Origin: Pseudomonadota bacterium
Lineage (GTDB): Bacteria; Pseudomonadota; Alphaproteobacteria; Sphingomonadales; Sphingomonadaceae
Direction: 5' to 3'
DNA: 45,192 nt
Assembly (NCBI GenBank): GCA_023416515.1
Contig: JAEZHP010000023.1
Coordinates: forward strand, 1-45,192
The position numbers and the translations under genes were made by a program. The notes under the pieces are model-generated. The model saw only the letters and a program-made list of their open reading frames with translations. It searched no databases and was not told the origin of the DNA. Positions 23,824 through 34,505 of this stretch are shown here, piece by piece; position 1 is the first letter of the stretch; every line of letters begins with the position of its first letter.

Positions 23824-25284
23824 TCAGTTCCGCGATTTTGCGAATGCCGGCCCGCCGAACTTCGGCAGCTTGACCGACTCTATCTGGATGGTGCCAAGCC
23901 GCAGCCGCGAGTAGCTCCAGATTCCGCCGCCGCCCGTCGCTGCAGGAGGATCCGTCGCAACGCCCGTCATGACCGCGGATCGCACGTAGACGGCGCCATC
24001 GAGCCCTGGGCCGACGTGAATGCCCCCGAAGCTCGAGCCGCGGCCGTTAACGTCCAGAACGACGCCCGACATCGTGCCGCTTGCCGGATTTTGTTTCTCG
24101 ATCTGGGCAATGAAGTCGACCGGGTGGCCCGGCGCGCGAGCGCTGTGGGGAGCACCCGCGTACGGATCGACGAAGTCCACCTGCAATCGTACGTTCTCGA
24201 TTCTCGCCGGTGCGCCCTTCCCCTGCAGATACATGTGGACTGCAGAGGTCGTCGCCACCCCGCGGTCGACTGCCCTCGCGGAGATCTCGATGCCGCTGGC
24301 CTCGACGCCGCGGATTGTCGCCCCTCTTCCCGCCAGCATGTAGATTCCCGTGCGGAAATATTCGCCCGCCGGATCGCTCAGCGTCACGTCTTTCAGCGTG
24401 ATCGCCTCGACGAGGCCGTTGCGGTAGTCGTAGTCCAGAGCCCCCGGCTTGAAGAAGGCGATGCGGGTGCATCGGTCGCCGCGGACGTTTTCCACGGTGA
24501 CGTTGCGAACGATTCCTGCCCGGCCGTTGGCCTTCGACGTGCCGATTTCCGAGCCGAAAGACACCATCGCGCCGAACCCGCGGATGATGCCGTTTCGAAT
24601 CGTGATGTTCTCGGTCACCCCGTCCGGCGCCTTGATCGCGAAGGCGTCGTCCGCGCCGACGGATTTTGACATCGCCGATTCCAGCGCGAACTGCTCGAAC
24701 AAATGATCGCGTCCGGCGAGGATGATCCCGTTCGATCCCTTGAGCCGAAGACCGCTGAAGCGGCATCCCGAAGCGGACTGGCGAACGTACATCTGAACCC
24801 CGCCGGCGATCGGGTCCTTCACAAGCTGCAGGTTGGTGAACGTGCAGTTCTGGCCTGCAACTTCGAGAAGATAGCGGCGGCGATCGCCGCTCGTGTCGAG
24901 GATGCCCAAATCGGCGACCTGGATGTTCCGGGCCTGCGCACCGATGGTAAGCCGGGCATCGACCAGCCAGCCGGACTGCCCCTGCAACCGCACGTTGCTG
25001 CCCGAAATTACGATGGCGCCGCATCTGAAGCGACCGGGGACGAGAACGGTGCCGCCGCCGCGACGTTCGACCGCGTTTATGGCCGCCTGGACCGCTCGCG
25101 TATTGTCGAATCCAGGTTGGGAACGAGCGCCAAATTCGGTGATCGAAATCACGGGTCCGCCCGATACAGAAGGCAGCGCAACCGCTGCGCTTGCCCACGA
25201 CGCGCAAATCGCGAGGGATCCAGCCGAAGTTACGACATTGCGGCGATCGAACAGCCGCGGCGGCTGCGGCACCCTCCAAGTCAT
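23824..25284 (-). CDS. Right-handed beta-helix protein (pectate-lyase-3 / glycan-lyase-like)
   Basis: This 486-residue protein has a twin-arginine-like N-terminus, DRRNVVTSAGSLAICASWAS, consistent with export. ISITEFGARSQPGFDNTRAV, the classic entry of pectate-lyase-3 beta-helices, comes next, with repeated short beta-rungs to the end. Relatives are polysaccharide lyases, hydrolases or epimerases, and those in export loci often trim the polymer in the periplasm. No catalytic triad can be assigned with certainty. Its ATG overlaps the stop of the upstream glycosyltransferase (ATGA), so the two are co-translated. Export by Tat rather than Sec would be notable but is only a motif match. Confidence 0.78.
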   Translation of the reverse strand: MTWRVPQPPRLFDRRNVVTSAGSLAICASWASAAVALPSVSGGPVISITEFGARSQPGFDNTRAVQAAINAVERRGGGTVLVPGRFRCGAIVISGSNVRLQGQSGWLVDARLTIGAQARNIQVADLGILDTSGDRRRYLLEVAGQNCTFTNLQLVKDPIAGGVQMYVRQSASGCRFSGLRLKGSNGIILAGRDHLFEQFALESAMSKSVGADDAFAIKAPDGVTENITIRNGIIRGFGAMVSFGSEIGTSKANGRAGIVRNVTVENVRGDRCTRIAFFKPGALDYDYRNGLVEAITLKDVTLSDPAGEYFRTGIYMLAGRGATIRGVEASGIEISARAVDRGVATTSAVHMYLQGKGAPARIENVRLQVDFVDPYAGAPHSARAPGHPVDFIAQIEKQNPASGTMSGVVLDVNGRGSSFGGIHVGPGLDGAVYVRSAVMTGVATDPPAATGGGGIWSYSRLRLGTIQIESVKLPKFGGPAFAKSRN

Positions 25285-26483
25285 CGGCCTCGACCTTGCC
25301 TGGCGTGTCGTTCGGCTTCCTTGCGGAGCGCTCCGTAAAGATCGCTTCGCCGTTTGCTCAGTATCTCGTCCTCGAACCGGCGAGCGGTGACGCGATCCGC
25401 TGCGCTCGCCGCGGCAACCCGCGCGGGATCGGTCGCGAGCTCACGCACCAGGCGCGCGAGCTCCGCCACATTACCGGCTCGGTGAAGCCGCTCGGGCGGA
25501 ATCAGTTCCGGAATTCCGCCGCGGGTCGATCCGACGCAGGCCGCGCCCCGGCTCATGGCTTCGATCATCCCGCGCGGAAGCCCCTCCGTAAGGCTCGGCT
25601 GCAAGTAGATGTCGATCTCGTCAAGCCAGCCGCATACGTCCGCCCCGGCGCTCCTCGTGCCGTCGAAATGCACGAGATCAGCTACTCCGTGCTTCCGGGC
25701 AAGGTCGCGCCATGGCTCTGAAGGCCCGGGTCCGAGGATCCGATAGTGAAGATCCAGGCCCGATGAGCGGATACGCGCCACCGCCTCGATCGCCGTCTGA
25801 AGCCCCTTATACTTGGTCCACAGTGTGCCGATCGTCCCCAGCACGGGCGGCTCTCCGCTTTCCAGCTTCGTGAGGCGACGCGCCCGGCGACCGGCTCCGG
25901 CCTTGTCCATCCGGCGGATCGCGACGTTCGACGCGCTGATTGATCGGCCTTGCGAGGGATAGCGCCCCTGAAGCCATGAGTCGGTGACGTAAAGCGCGAA
26001 CGGCGCGCGCGCGATCGCTGCCCGGGCCCGGCCGTAGGCCAGGGCGGCGTAGAGCCGTGCTGCCGGAGCGCCGTGCGTGCGATAACTGTCCCATGCACAG
26101 CCGGCGACCTCCACCGCATATGGTTTGCCTAGCTCGCGGGCAAGCTTGACGGCGAGAAGGCCGATCTCGCTGGGAAGCCTTGCCACGACTGCGTCAGCCG
26201 ATTCTACGGCTGATAGCATGCGTTCCCTCGCCTCCGGCGCACCCATGAGCAGTTGCCGAAGCGAGCCGAGGCTTGGCAGGAAGTCGAACGTCACTCCGTC
26301 GCGGTCCGAACGCGCCAGCTGCAATCCCTCTGCCATTGGACCGCCGTCCCGACCGATGACGTGAACTTCCTCGAAGTGGCCGAGAAACCGGTCCCAGGCC
26401 GAGGCCGGAAAACTGCCGGCCGTGTAAACCTCGCCGCGTGGGCCCCGAGAGAAGCGATGGTCGTGGGCAAACAGCAATCGCAT
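25281..26483 (-). CDS. Glycosyltransferase family 4
   Basis: This 400-residue enzyme begins MRLLFAHDHRF and has VLGTIGTLWTKYKGLQTAIEA at the donor-domain entry, LHYRILGPGPSEPWRDLAR, and PSLTEGLPRGMIEAMSRGAA with the acidic pair of family 4. AVEVAGCAWDSYRTHGA in the N-terminal half is seen in several capsule glycosyltransferases. Donor and acceptor are unknown. It is first in a two-gene leftward unit with the beta-helix protein and is divergent from the aminotransferase at 26581. Confidence 0.86.
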   Translation of the reverse strand: MRLLFAHDHRFSRGPRGEVYTAGSFPASAWDRFLGHFEEVHVIGRDGGPMAEGLQLARSDRDGVTFDFLPSLGSLRQLLMGAPEARERMLSAVESADAVVARLPSEIGLLAVKLARELGKPYAVEVAGCAWDSYRTHGAPAARLYAALAYGRARAAIARAPFALYVTDSWLQGRYPSQGRSISASNVAIRRMDKAGAGRRARRLTKLESGEPPVLGTIGTLWTKYKGLQTAIEAVARIRSSGLDLHYRILGPGPSEPWRDLARKHGVADLVHFDGTRSAGADVCGWLDEIDIYLQPSLTEGLPRGMIEAMSRGAACVGSTRGGIPELIPPERLHRAGNVAELARLVRELATDPARVAAASAADRVTARRFEDEILSKRRSDLYGALRKEAERHARQGRGR

Positions 26484-26580
26484 TGGTCGTCCCGGCCGCG
26501 GGCACCGGTCAGTCGGCGCCTTGGGGTCAAATAGAGAGGCCGGGCTAGGAAGGTCCAGACTGTCCCGTTATGCCGCTGTC

Positions 26581-27747
26581 ATGACCGCGCCGTGGCCGTG
26601 CTTTACCGAGGAAGAGCAGGAAGCTGCCGCGCGAGTCATAGGATCGAACCGCGTGAATTACTGGACCGGGGATGAGGCCCGCAAATTCGAGCGCGAGTTC
26701 GCCCAGTGGGTCGGTTCGGCGAAAGCGGTTGCCGTTGCCAACGGGACCCTCGCGCTGGAGGTCGCCCTAAAGGCTCTGGGAATCGGCCCGGGCGACGAAG
26801 TCATCGTCACCCCCCGAACCTTCCTTGCGTCGGTCTCTTGCGTGGTCAACCAGGGCGCGACGCCGGTCTTCGCCGATGTGGACCGCGACAGCGGCAACAT
26901 CACGCCCGCCACTGTGCAGGCTGTCCTGACAAAGCGCACTCGGGCGGTGATCCCCGTTCATCTCGGCGGCTGGCCATGCGACATGCCGGGGTTTCGCGCA
27001 CTTGCCGACGACGCCGGCTTCGCGATTATCGAAGATTGTGCGCAGGCGCACGGCGCCACCATCGACGGCCGCAACGTCGGCAGCTTCGGTGACATCGGAG
27101 CCTGGTCGTTTTGCCAGGACAAGATCATCACCACCGGCGGCGAAGGGGGCATGGTGAATACCGACGACCCCGAACTCTGGTCGCGGATGTGGTCGTTCAA
27201 GGACCATGGCAAGAGCTTCGAGGCGATGGAGTCGAAGGATCACGCTCCCGGTTTCCGCTGGGTGCACGAAAGCTTCGGGTCCAATTACCGAATGCTGGAA
27301 GTCCAGGCGGCAATCGGCCGGATCCAGCTTCGCCGCCTGGCCGATTGGCATGCCCGGCGAACCGCCAACGCCGAGCAGCTGACGGCGGCCCTGCTGCAAT
27401 TCCCCGGTGCCATTCGGGTGCCGCTGCCTCCGGCCGGCTTCGAGCACGCATATTATCGTCTTTACGCGTACGTGAAGCCGGACGGGCTTGCCCCCAGCTG
27501 GGACCGCGACCGCATCGTTTCTGCGCTGAATCAACGCGGGCTGCCCGCATTCCAGGGCTCCTGCTCGGAGGTCTATCTCGAAAAGGCCTTTGACGGGGCC
27601 GGGCTTCGGCCGCTGCAGCGCCTTCCCGCGGCGATGGAGCTCGGCGAGACGAGTATCGCGCTGCTTACGCACCCCACCCTGACGCCCGCGGATATTGCGG
27701 CCGCGACCAGAGCGATCGAAAGCGTGTTTGCGGAAGCCGCGGCCTAG
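26581..27747 (+). CDS. DegT/DnrJ/EryC1/StrS sugar aminotransferase (PglE-like)
   Basis: This 388-residue PLP enzyme has GTLALEVALKALGIGPGDEV, the phosphate-binding entry, TPRTFLASVSCVVNQGATPV, EDCAQAHGA, and SFCQDKIITTGGEGGMV, where Lys181 should carry PLP. Members transfer an amino group from glutamate to a 4-keto or 3-keto nucleotide sugar. With a PglF-like dehydratase and a PglD-like acetyltransferase close by, a 4-amino sugar is the best guess. An in-frame start at 26521 is possible, but the family N-terminus begins at MTAPWPCFTEEE. Its stop overlaps the convergent acetyltransferase gene by four bases. Confidence 0.88.
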   Translation: MTAPWPCFTEEEQEAAARVIGSNRVNYWTGDEARKFEREFAQWVGSAKAVAVANGTLALEVALKALGIGPGDEVIVTPRTFLASVSCVVNQGATPVFADVDRDSGNITPATVQAVLTKRTRAVIPVHLGGWPCDMPGFRALADDAGFAIIEDCAQAHGATIDGRNVGSFGDIGAWSFCQDKIITTGGEGGMVNTDDPELWSRMWSFKDHGKSFEAMESKDHAPGFRWVHESFGSNYRMLEVQAAIGRIQLRRLADWHARRTANAEQLTAALLQFPGAIRVPLPPAGFEHAYYRLYAYVKPDGLAPSWDRDRIVSALNQRGLPAFQGSCSEVYLEKAFDGAGLRPLQRLPAAMELGETSIALLTHPTLTPADIAAATRAIESVFAEAAA

Positions 27748-28388
27748 CGCTCAAGCGGCCGTGCAGGCACGCCGACCACCGTCGTGCCGGGCTCGACGTC
27801 CTTCGTGACTACCGCACCCATGCCGACGATCGCCCCTTCCCCGATCCGCAGCGGCGATCCGCGACGACCCTGCCGAAGAACGGCGCCGGCCCCTATGTAG
27901 GCGTGGTCGCCGATCTCCACATTTCCGTTGCAGCCTGCCCGCGGGGCGAATGTGACGAAATCGCCGATCACGCAGTCATGCTCCACATAGGAATAGAGAT
28001 TGGCGTGAAAATGCCGTCCGATCCGGATGTTGCTCGTCAATGTGACGAACGGCGAAATGAGTGCCCCCTCGCCTATTTCGACGTCGTCCATTCGCACCGC
28101 GTCGGCCGCCCACACGCTGAAGAATGACACGCCGGCCTCGCTGCAGCGCCGGGCGAGGTCCATTCGCCGCCGCGAATCGGCGACTGCAAGCGCGACGCGC
28201 CGCTCGCTCGCGTCAGCGCCAACGAATTCATCGAAGGCGAGGACCGCGTGGCCATTGACCGACGTCCCGGCGCAGCCGTCGTCCACGAAAACGAGATCGC
28301 AATCGGTCTCCGCGCTCAGCTGGTCTCGTGCGAGTGGCAAAATGCCGCGGCCACACCCGCCGGCGCCGTAAATTCCGAAAAGCCTCAC
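27744..28388 (-). CDS. Sugar O/N-acetyltransferase (NeuD/PglD-like, left-handed beta-helix)
   Basis: This 214-residue protein combines an N-terminal Rossmann-like domain (LFGIYGAGGCGRGIL) with a hexapeptide-repeat beta-helix. The pattern runs through VEIGEGALISPFVTLTSNI and the catalytic-His segment YVEHDCVIGDFVTFAP to EGAIVGMGAVVTKDV and VGVPARPL. PglD-type enzymes acetylate the 4-amino group of a UDP-sugar with acetyl-CoA. That fits the aminotransferase gene that converges on it. It shares an ATGA overlap with the polymerase gene upstream, so it belongs to the leftward dehydratase-polymerase-acetyltransferase operon. Confidence 0.88.
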   Translation of the reverse strand: MRLFGIYGAGGCGRGILPLARDQLSAETDCDLVFVDDGCAGTSVNGHAVLAFDEFVGADASERRVALAVADSRRRMDLARRCSEAGVSFFSVWAADAVRMDDVEIGEGALISPFVTLTSNIRIGRHFHANLYSYVEHDCVIGDFVTFAPRAGCNGNVEIGDHAYIGAGAVLRQGRRGSPLRIGEGAIVGMGAVVTKDVEPGTTVVGVPARPLER

Positions 28389-29982
28389 GAAGGAGCGGTT
28401 TGAGAACGGCGCTGGCGGATTGCAAGCTGCGCTCGCGCGACATCGGAAACGACGTCGCGTCGCGGCGCGAACATGGCGACGATGAAGTAACAGACGACGA
28501 CGAGAACGCTACGCTGTTCGAGTTGAACGACGCGGTCGCTGGAAAAATGGAAGGCCGTCAGGAACAGCATGTACAGCACAGTTGCGAACGGGTTTGGATA
28601 CCAGCGCGAGTATATCTGATAGGCCAAATGCAAAAGTGCGCCATAGAGAATTGAAAGCAGCACGACCCCGGGCATGCCGAAATTCCAGTACATCTCTATT
28701 TCAGGCCGCACGGGGATCGACGTTCCGGAAAGCGAGGCGCCGTAGAAAAGCCGCGCGAACATCTGCCCGACCCCGCGCGGCTTGTCGGGCCAAAGCGGCC
28801 GCGGAATGACCGATGTGAACGCCGCCGCATAGGATATTCCGAGCAAGTGTCCGCCAGAGACTTCCAAGCCGCGCTCGACCACGGCTTCGTCTGCGGAAGC
28901 GGCGTTTCGTGCCGCCGCTTCCAGCTTTGAACGCTCGAGCGCCCCTGCCCAGGTTGATTCCTGGATCGTTTCAGCCGCTGTCGATCCCGACCAGCTCGCT
29001 GTTCGGATGGCGCCAAGGAAACCAACGGCGAGGAACATGAACGGCAGGAGGATAAGAGCGGTCTTCCAGGGGATCTTTCGGCTCCGCAAGCCCCAGATGA
29101 TTCCCACCATGAGCGGGATCTCGAGCGCGCCCCCGCGCGAGCCATTGCTGATAAACAGCGCCCCACAAACCGCTACGAGCACGGCAATGAACAGCGGCTT
29201 CCTGATCTCGTCGGGGCTCGCGGCGGCCCAAATGTAGATGGCGACGGTCCCCATCTGCACCAACATCAGAGCCGGACCGTATCCGGAAAGCTCCTTGAAT
29301 CGCCCCCCGCCGAGGGACGTGAGATGTTCGTTCAGTCCACCACGGGCGCGGAGGAATATGATCAGCACCAGAATGCTCACCCCGATGAGCGCAAGCATGA
29401 TCGTTCGCACCGAGGCGACGCTCGGCATGTGAACGTTAGCGCGCCTGACGGCCTGCTTTCCGCGAAGGAGAAAGAAGCCCGCGTAGGTGCAGGCCAAAGA
29501 GACGATCTTGATGAGGTTGGTCTTCGCGATCGCCGCCCAGATCGTTGAGGGCGAGCGCGACGGAAGAGCGAAGAAGTGCGGCGGATCGACCGGTGAACCC
29601 GACAGCACGCCGGCCCACCCGCCCCAGGTGTCGACGACGTTCGGAACGTGTGTGAGCAGCGGCCACAGGAGCACGGCGATCAGCAACGGATGAAGGATGC
29701 CTAGCGGATGGCGGCCCACGATGATGATCGGCAGCAGCAGGAGGATGTCATGCGTCAGGCCGCTCGCCATTGCCGCCGCGAACTCGGACCCGCTTCCGCC
29801 TTCGACTCCGAATGCAATCGCCTGCACGATCGTGGGAAGGGTTCCGATGAGAATGACGTAGAGAGCCAGAACTAGCTGGAACGAGCCGGGTATTCGCTGC
29901 TGCGCGGCGAGCTCTATCGGTCTGTCCGGCTCGAGCTGAAGCTTGCGGCGGCCTCTCTCGGCATTCGGTAACGCAGTAAGGG

Positions 29983-29986
<4 letters not shown>
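28385..29986 (-). CDS. wzy: O-antigen/capsule polymerase (Wzy-like)
   Basis: This 533-residue protein starts at TTG 29986 in a TTGA overlap with the dehydratase stop. Eleven or more hydrophobic segments alternate with short loops, and a large soluble loop (about 345-430) contains GHLLGISYAAAFTSVIPRPL and WPDKPRGVGQMF, resembling the loop region of oligosaccharide-repeat polymerases. Sequence conservation is low in this family, so the call rests on topology and context. It should link lipid-carried repeat units at the periplasmic face. A longer frame upstream is open but would lie entirely within the dehydratase gene. Confidence 0.78.
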
Positions 29987-31995
<2,009 letters not shown>

Positions 31996-32107
31996 TGCCG
32001 CGCTAGGGTGCTCGATCCTGATTCTCTCGGAACGCCAGAACCCCACCAACCACTCCCAGGACCCCGTTAGCCGCTGTGGCCAAGGCGCCGGGCATAGCCG
32101 ATCATCC

Positions 32108-32143
32108 TCCGTTTCGGTAGGAAATTCCGCCGTTTCTTACGGA
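32108..32143. promoter_or_regulatory. Nested inverted repeat between divergent genes
   Basis: TCCGT (32108-32112) and ACGGA (32139-32143) flank a smaller palindrome GGAAATTCC (32120-32128) in the 238-base gap between the leftward dehydratase and the rightward dioxygenase. It could be an operator for divergent promoters. I can assign no -35/-10 pair. Confidence 0.25.
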
Positions 32144-32233
32144 GATGTCACGGCAAGCGTGCCAATCCTTAAGTCTTGGCCGCTTTTGGGGAAATTGCTA
32201 CTCGCTGGGCAGCAAACAGGAAGGCGCCCGACG

Positions 32234-33016
32234 ATGATCTGGGAAACGAACTATTCGGCGGCCGAGCCTTCGCGCGCTTTCGGCTGTCTGGTCGACGCCT
32301 GGAAGCACGAGGACAACAAGGTCTTCGTCCTGCGGACCGATGATGAAATTCCCGACATGCAGGCGTTTTTGTCCGAGAATTTCAAATATCTGGGCAAGCC
32401 GGTGCCACTCGCCGAGGACGTCACGGCCGGCGATCGTGATCACCAGCGGACCGGAGAATTGTGGTTTGAGGTCCGGTACGACCCTCGCCATCCGAATGCC
32501 TATCGTCATTCGAACAATGCGCAGCCGCTGCATACCGACGGATCGTACATTGCCGACTTCCCGAACGCGACGCTGCTCAGTTGTGTCGCCAACGCCGGCG
32601 AGGGCGGGGAAACGACATTCATCGAGGCGGCTGACGTAGTGGCCGCCCTGGAAGCTGAAGATCCCGTGTTGCTCGGTGAATTGCTGACTACCGACATGCC
32701 CCATGCGCGATCCGGGGACAGCAGGACCGAACGCATCATCGAGAAGCGGAGCGACAAATATTTCGTCAATTGGAACTATTATTGCGTCGCCCCGGCGACC
32801 GATCGACAGCGCGCTCTTGCCGACCGGTTTTTTGCTTTCCTGGCCAACTCGCCGATGATCCGGGAACGCACCAGGGGCGTGCTGCTGACTCCCGGTGACG
32901 CAGTCACCTGGAAGGATCGCGAGGTCCTGCACGGTCGCAATGCCTTCGTCGCCAACAGGGAATCCGAGCGGTTCATCTGGAAATGCGCGATCGACATCGG
33001 CAATTTCGATGGCTGA
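32234..33016 (+). CDS. TauD/TfdA-type Fe(II)/2-oxoglutarate dioxygenase
   Basis: This 260-residue protein has the iron triad of the family: QPLHTDGSY gives H100-x-D102, and REVLHGRNAF gives H233. An Arg in ESERFIWK suits 2-oxoglutarate binding. It lies in the size range of TauD-like enzymes, which hydroxylate or desaturate small molecules. The substrate is unknown. AGGAAGG upstream of ATG 32234 supports this start. It overlaps the following aldo/keto-reductase-like gene by eight bases, so the two probably act in one pathway. Such a pair is unusual inside a glycan locus. Confidence 0.82.
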   Translation: MIWETNYSAAEPSRAFGCLVDAWKHEDNKVFVLRTDDEIPDMQAFLSENFKYLGKPVPLAEDVTAGDRDHQRTGELWFEVRYDPRHPNAYRHSNNAQPLHTDGSYIADFPNATLLSCVANAGEGGETTFIEAADVVAALEAEDPVLLGELLTTDMPHARSGDSRTERIIEKRSDKYFVNWNYYCVAPATDRQRALADRFFAFLANSPMIRERTRGVLLTPGDAVTWKDREVLHGRNAFVANRESERFIWKCAIDIGNFDG

Positions 33017-33758
33017 CAGGCAACCGATCGACCCAGGCAAAATCATCTTTGGAACAATGCGGCTTCTCGAGGCGGGGCGGACGGCGGAGCAGACCGCCGA
33101 TCATCTGCTTTCCCTGCACGAGCTTGGCATCACGGCGCTTCACAGTTCTGACGAATACGAAAGCTTCCCGCTTTTCCTGGAAGCCTTGAGGCTCCACCGG
33201 GGCCGCAATCCTGGTCGGGCCTTTCGCCATATGGTCAAGCTTGCCGAGCCCAGCTTCAACGACGACGACCGATTTTCGGGGCACCGCTTGGCTAGCCGCG
33301 TCGAGTCCTATCGCCGTGCTCTCGGCGTCGACAGCGTCGACGACGTTCAGTGGATGTGGCGGCGCAACCTCGATCACGACGAAGAGCGGCAGCAGAACTT
33401 CGCCGCATGCGCGGAGACCATCGGTGAAGCCGTCGATGCGCAGAAGACGTCGGGGAGGATCGAGCGGCTGCTCTGCTTTCCCTATACCCCCGCATTCGCT
33501 TCAAGCGTTCTGCAGCATCGATGGCTCGATGGACTCGCCGTTTATCGCAACCGCGAAGAGCGCGAGTACGACGATGCGCTCTTGCAGGCCGCCGCGGCGG
33601 GCAAGATGGCGATCGTCATCCGGCCGTTCCTCGGAGGAAAGCTGGTCCACGACCGCGATCCGGCAACGCTGTTGAGTGACGCCCTCGATGCCCCCGGTGT
33701 CGAAGCCGCGATTTTGTCGACGAATTCCGTGGCTCACATGCGCGCGCTCGTTTCCTGA
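33009..33758 (+). CDS. Aldo/keto reductase-like protein
   Basis: This 249-residue protein begins PIDPGKIIFGTMRL, like AKR barrels, then GITALHSSDEYESFPLFLEAL with the Asp/Tyr pair of the active site, and a Lys in RHMVKLAEPS. The catalytic His region is atypical: DDVQWMWRRN takes the place of the usual lqlH-W segment, so oxidoreductase activity is not certain. The C-terminal IVIRPFLGGKL and AAILSTNSVAHMRALV match the cofactor-binding end. It overlaps the dioxygenase gene by eight bases and ends five bases before the priming transferase. Confidence 0.72.
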   Translation: MADRQPIDPGKIIFGTMRLLEAGRTAEQTADHLLSLHELGITALHSSDEYESFPLFLEALRLHRGRNPGRAFRHMVKLAEPSFNDDDRFSGHRLASRVESYRRALGVDSVDDVQWMWRRNLDHDEERQQNFAACAETIGEAVDAQKTSGRIERLLCFPYTPAFASSVLQHRWLDGLAVYRNREEREYDDALLQAAAAGKMAIVIRPFLGGKLVHDRDPATLLSDALDAPGVEAAILSTNSVAHMRALVS

Positions 33759-33763
33759 CGCTT

Positions 33764-34387
33764 ATGCCTCGGATCGTCGAGCTTCTGCTGGTTTTGCTGT
33801 TTTCGCCTCTGCTGTTGGCACTGGGCATGGTGGTGGCGCTTCTCGTTCGCTTGAAACTGGGATCGCCCGTCCTCTACCGGCAGGAACGCGGGGGACTTCA
33901 CGGCAGCCGCTTCGAGATCGTCAAGTTCCGATCGATGACGGACGAGCGCGACGCCCATGGACGGCTGCTTCCGGACGCTGCGCGGCTGACGCATTTCGGC
34001 AAATTCCTTCGCTCAGCCAGTCTCGATGAGCTTCCATGTTTCTGGAATGTCATAAAGGGTGAGATGGCCCTGGTTGGGCCGAGGCCGTTCATGGCCGAAT
34101 ATCTGGACCTCTACAGCCCCGAGCAGATGCGGCGGCACGACGTGCGGCCAGGGATCACCGGCTGGGCTCAGATCAATGGTCGCAACGCCTTATCCTGGGA
34201 AGAGAAGTTCGCGCTCGACGTCTGGTATGTCGAGCACCGGTCGTTCTGGCTCGACCTGCGAATATTGTTTCTGACCTTGCGCAAGGTTTTCGCACGCCAT
34301 GGCGTGAGCGCCGAAAGCGACGCCACGATGCCGAGATTCACCGGTTCTCCTCGACCCGACGAGCGCGTCAAAGGTGGCGGTCAGTAG
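33764..34387 (+). CDS. Monotopic phosphoglycosyl transferase (PglC/WcaJ C-terminal type, priming enzyme)
   Basis: This 207-residue protein is the short PglC-like form: one N-terminal re-entrant hydrophobic helix (IVELLLVLLFSPLLLALGMV), then LYRQERGGLHGSRFEIVKFRSM, and the catalytic Asp88-Glu89 dyad in ASLDELPCFWNVIKGEM, followed by LVGPRPF and RPGITGWAQINGRN. It moves a phospho-sugar from a UDP donor to undecaprenyl phosphate, starting each repeat unit. With the PglF, PglE and PglD relatives nearby, the first sugar may be di-N-acetyl-bacillosamine or similar. The common K-R-x-F-D at the N-terminus is not present. Confidence 0.9.
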   Translation: MPRIVELLLVLLFSPLLLALGMVVALLVRLKLGSPVLYRQERGGLHGSRFEIVKFRSMTDERDAHGRLLPDAARLTHFGKFLRSASLDELPCFWNVIKGEMALVGPRPFMAEYLDLYSPEQMRRHDVRPGITGWAQINGRNALSWEEKFALDVWYVEHRSFWLDLRILFLTLRKVFARHGVSAESDATMPRFTGSPRPDERVKGGGQ

Positions 34388-34505
34388 ATACGTCCGAGGC
34401 GCGACGGACAGGCTTTCGCTGTCAATTTCGTAGCGGCTCCGAGCGGATGCCGCGGGAGGCGTCCAGCTTGGCTGCCCGTCTCAATTGGTGCACAACCTCG
34501 CCAAA

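Noticed and set aside
24047..25279. Minus-strand frame of 410 codons within the beta-helix gene
   Set aside because: Shadow frame of Arg-rich composition; the overlapping beta-helix frame has a signal sequence and the pectate-lyase-3 entry motif.
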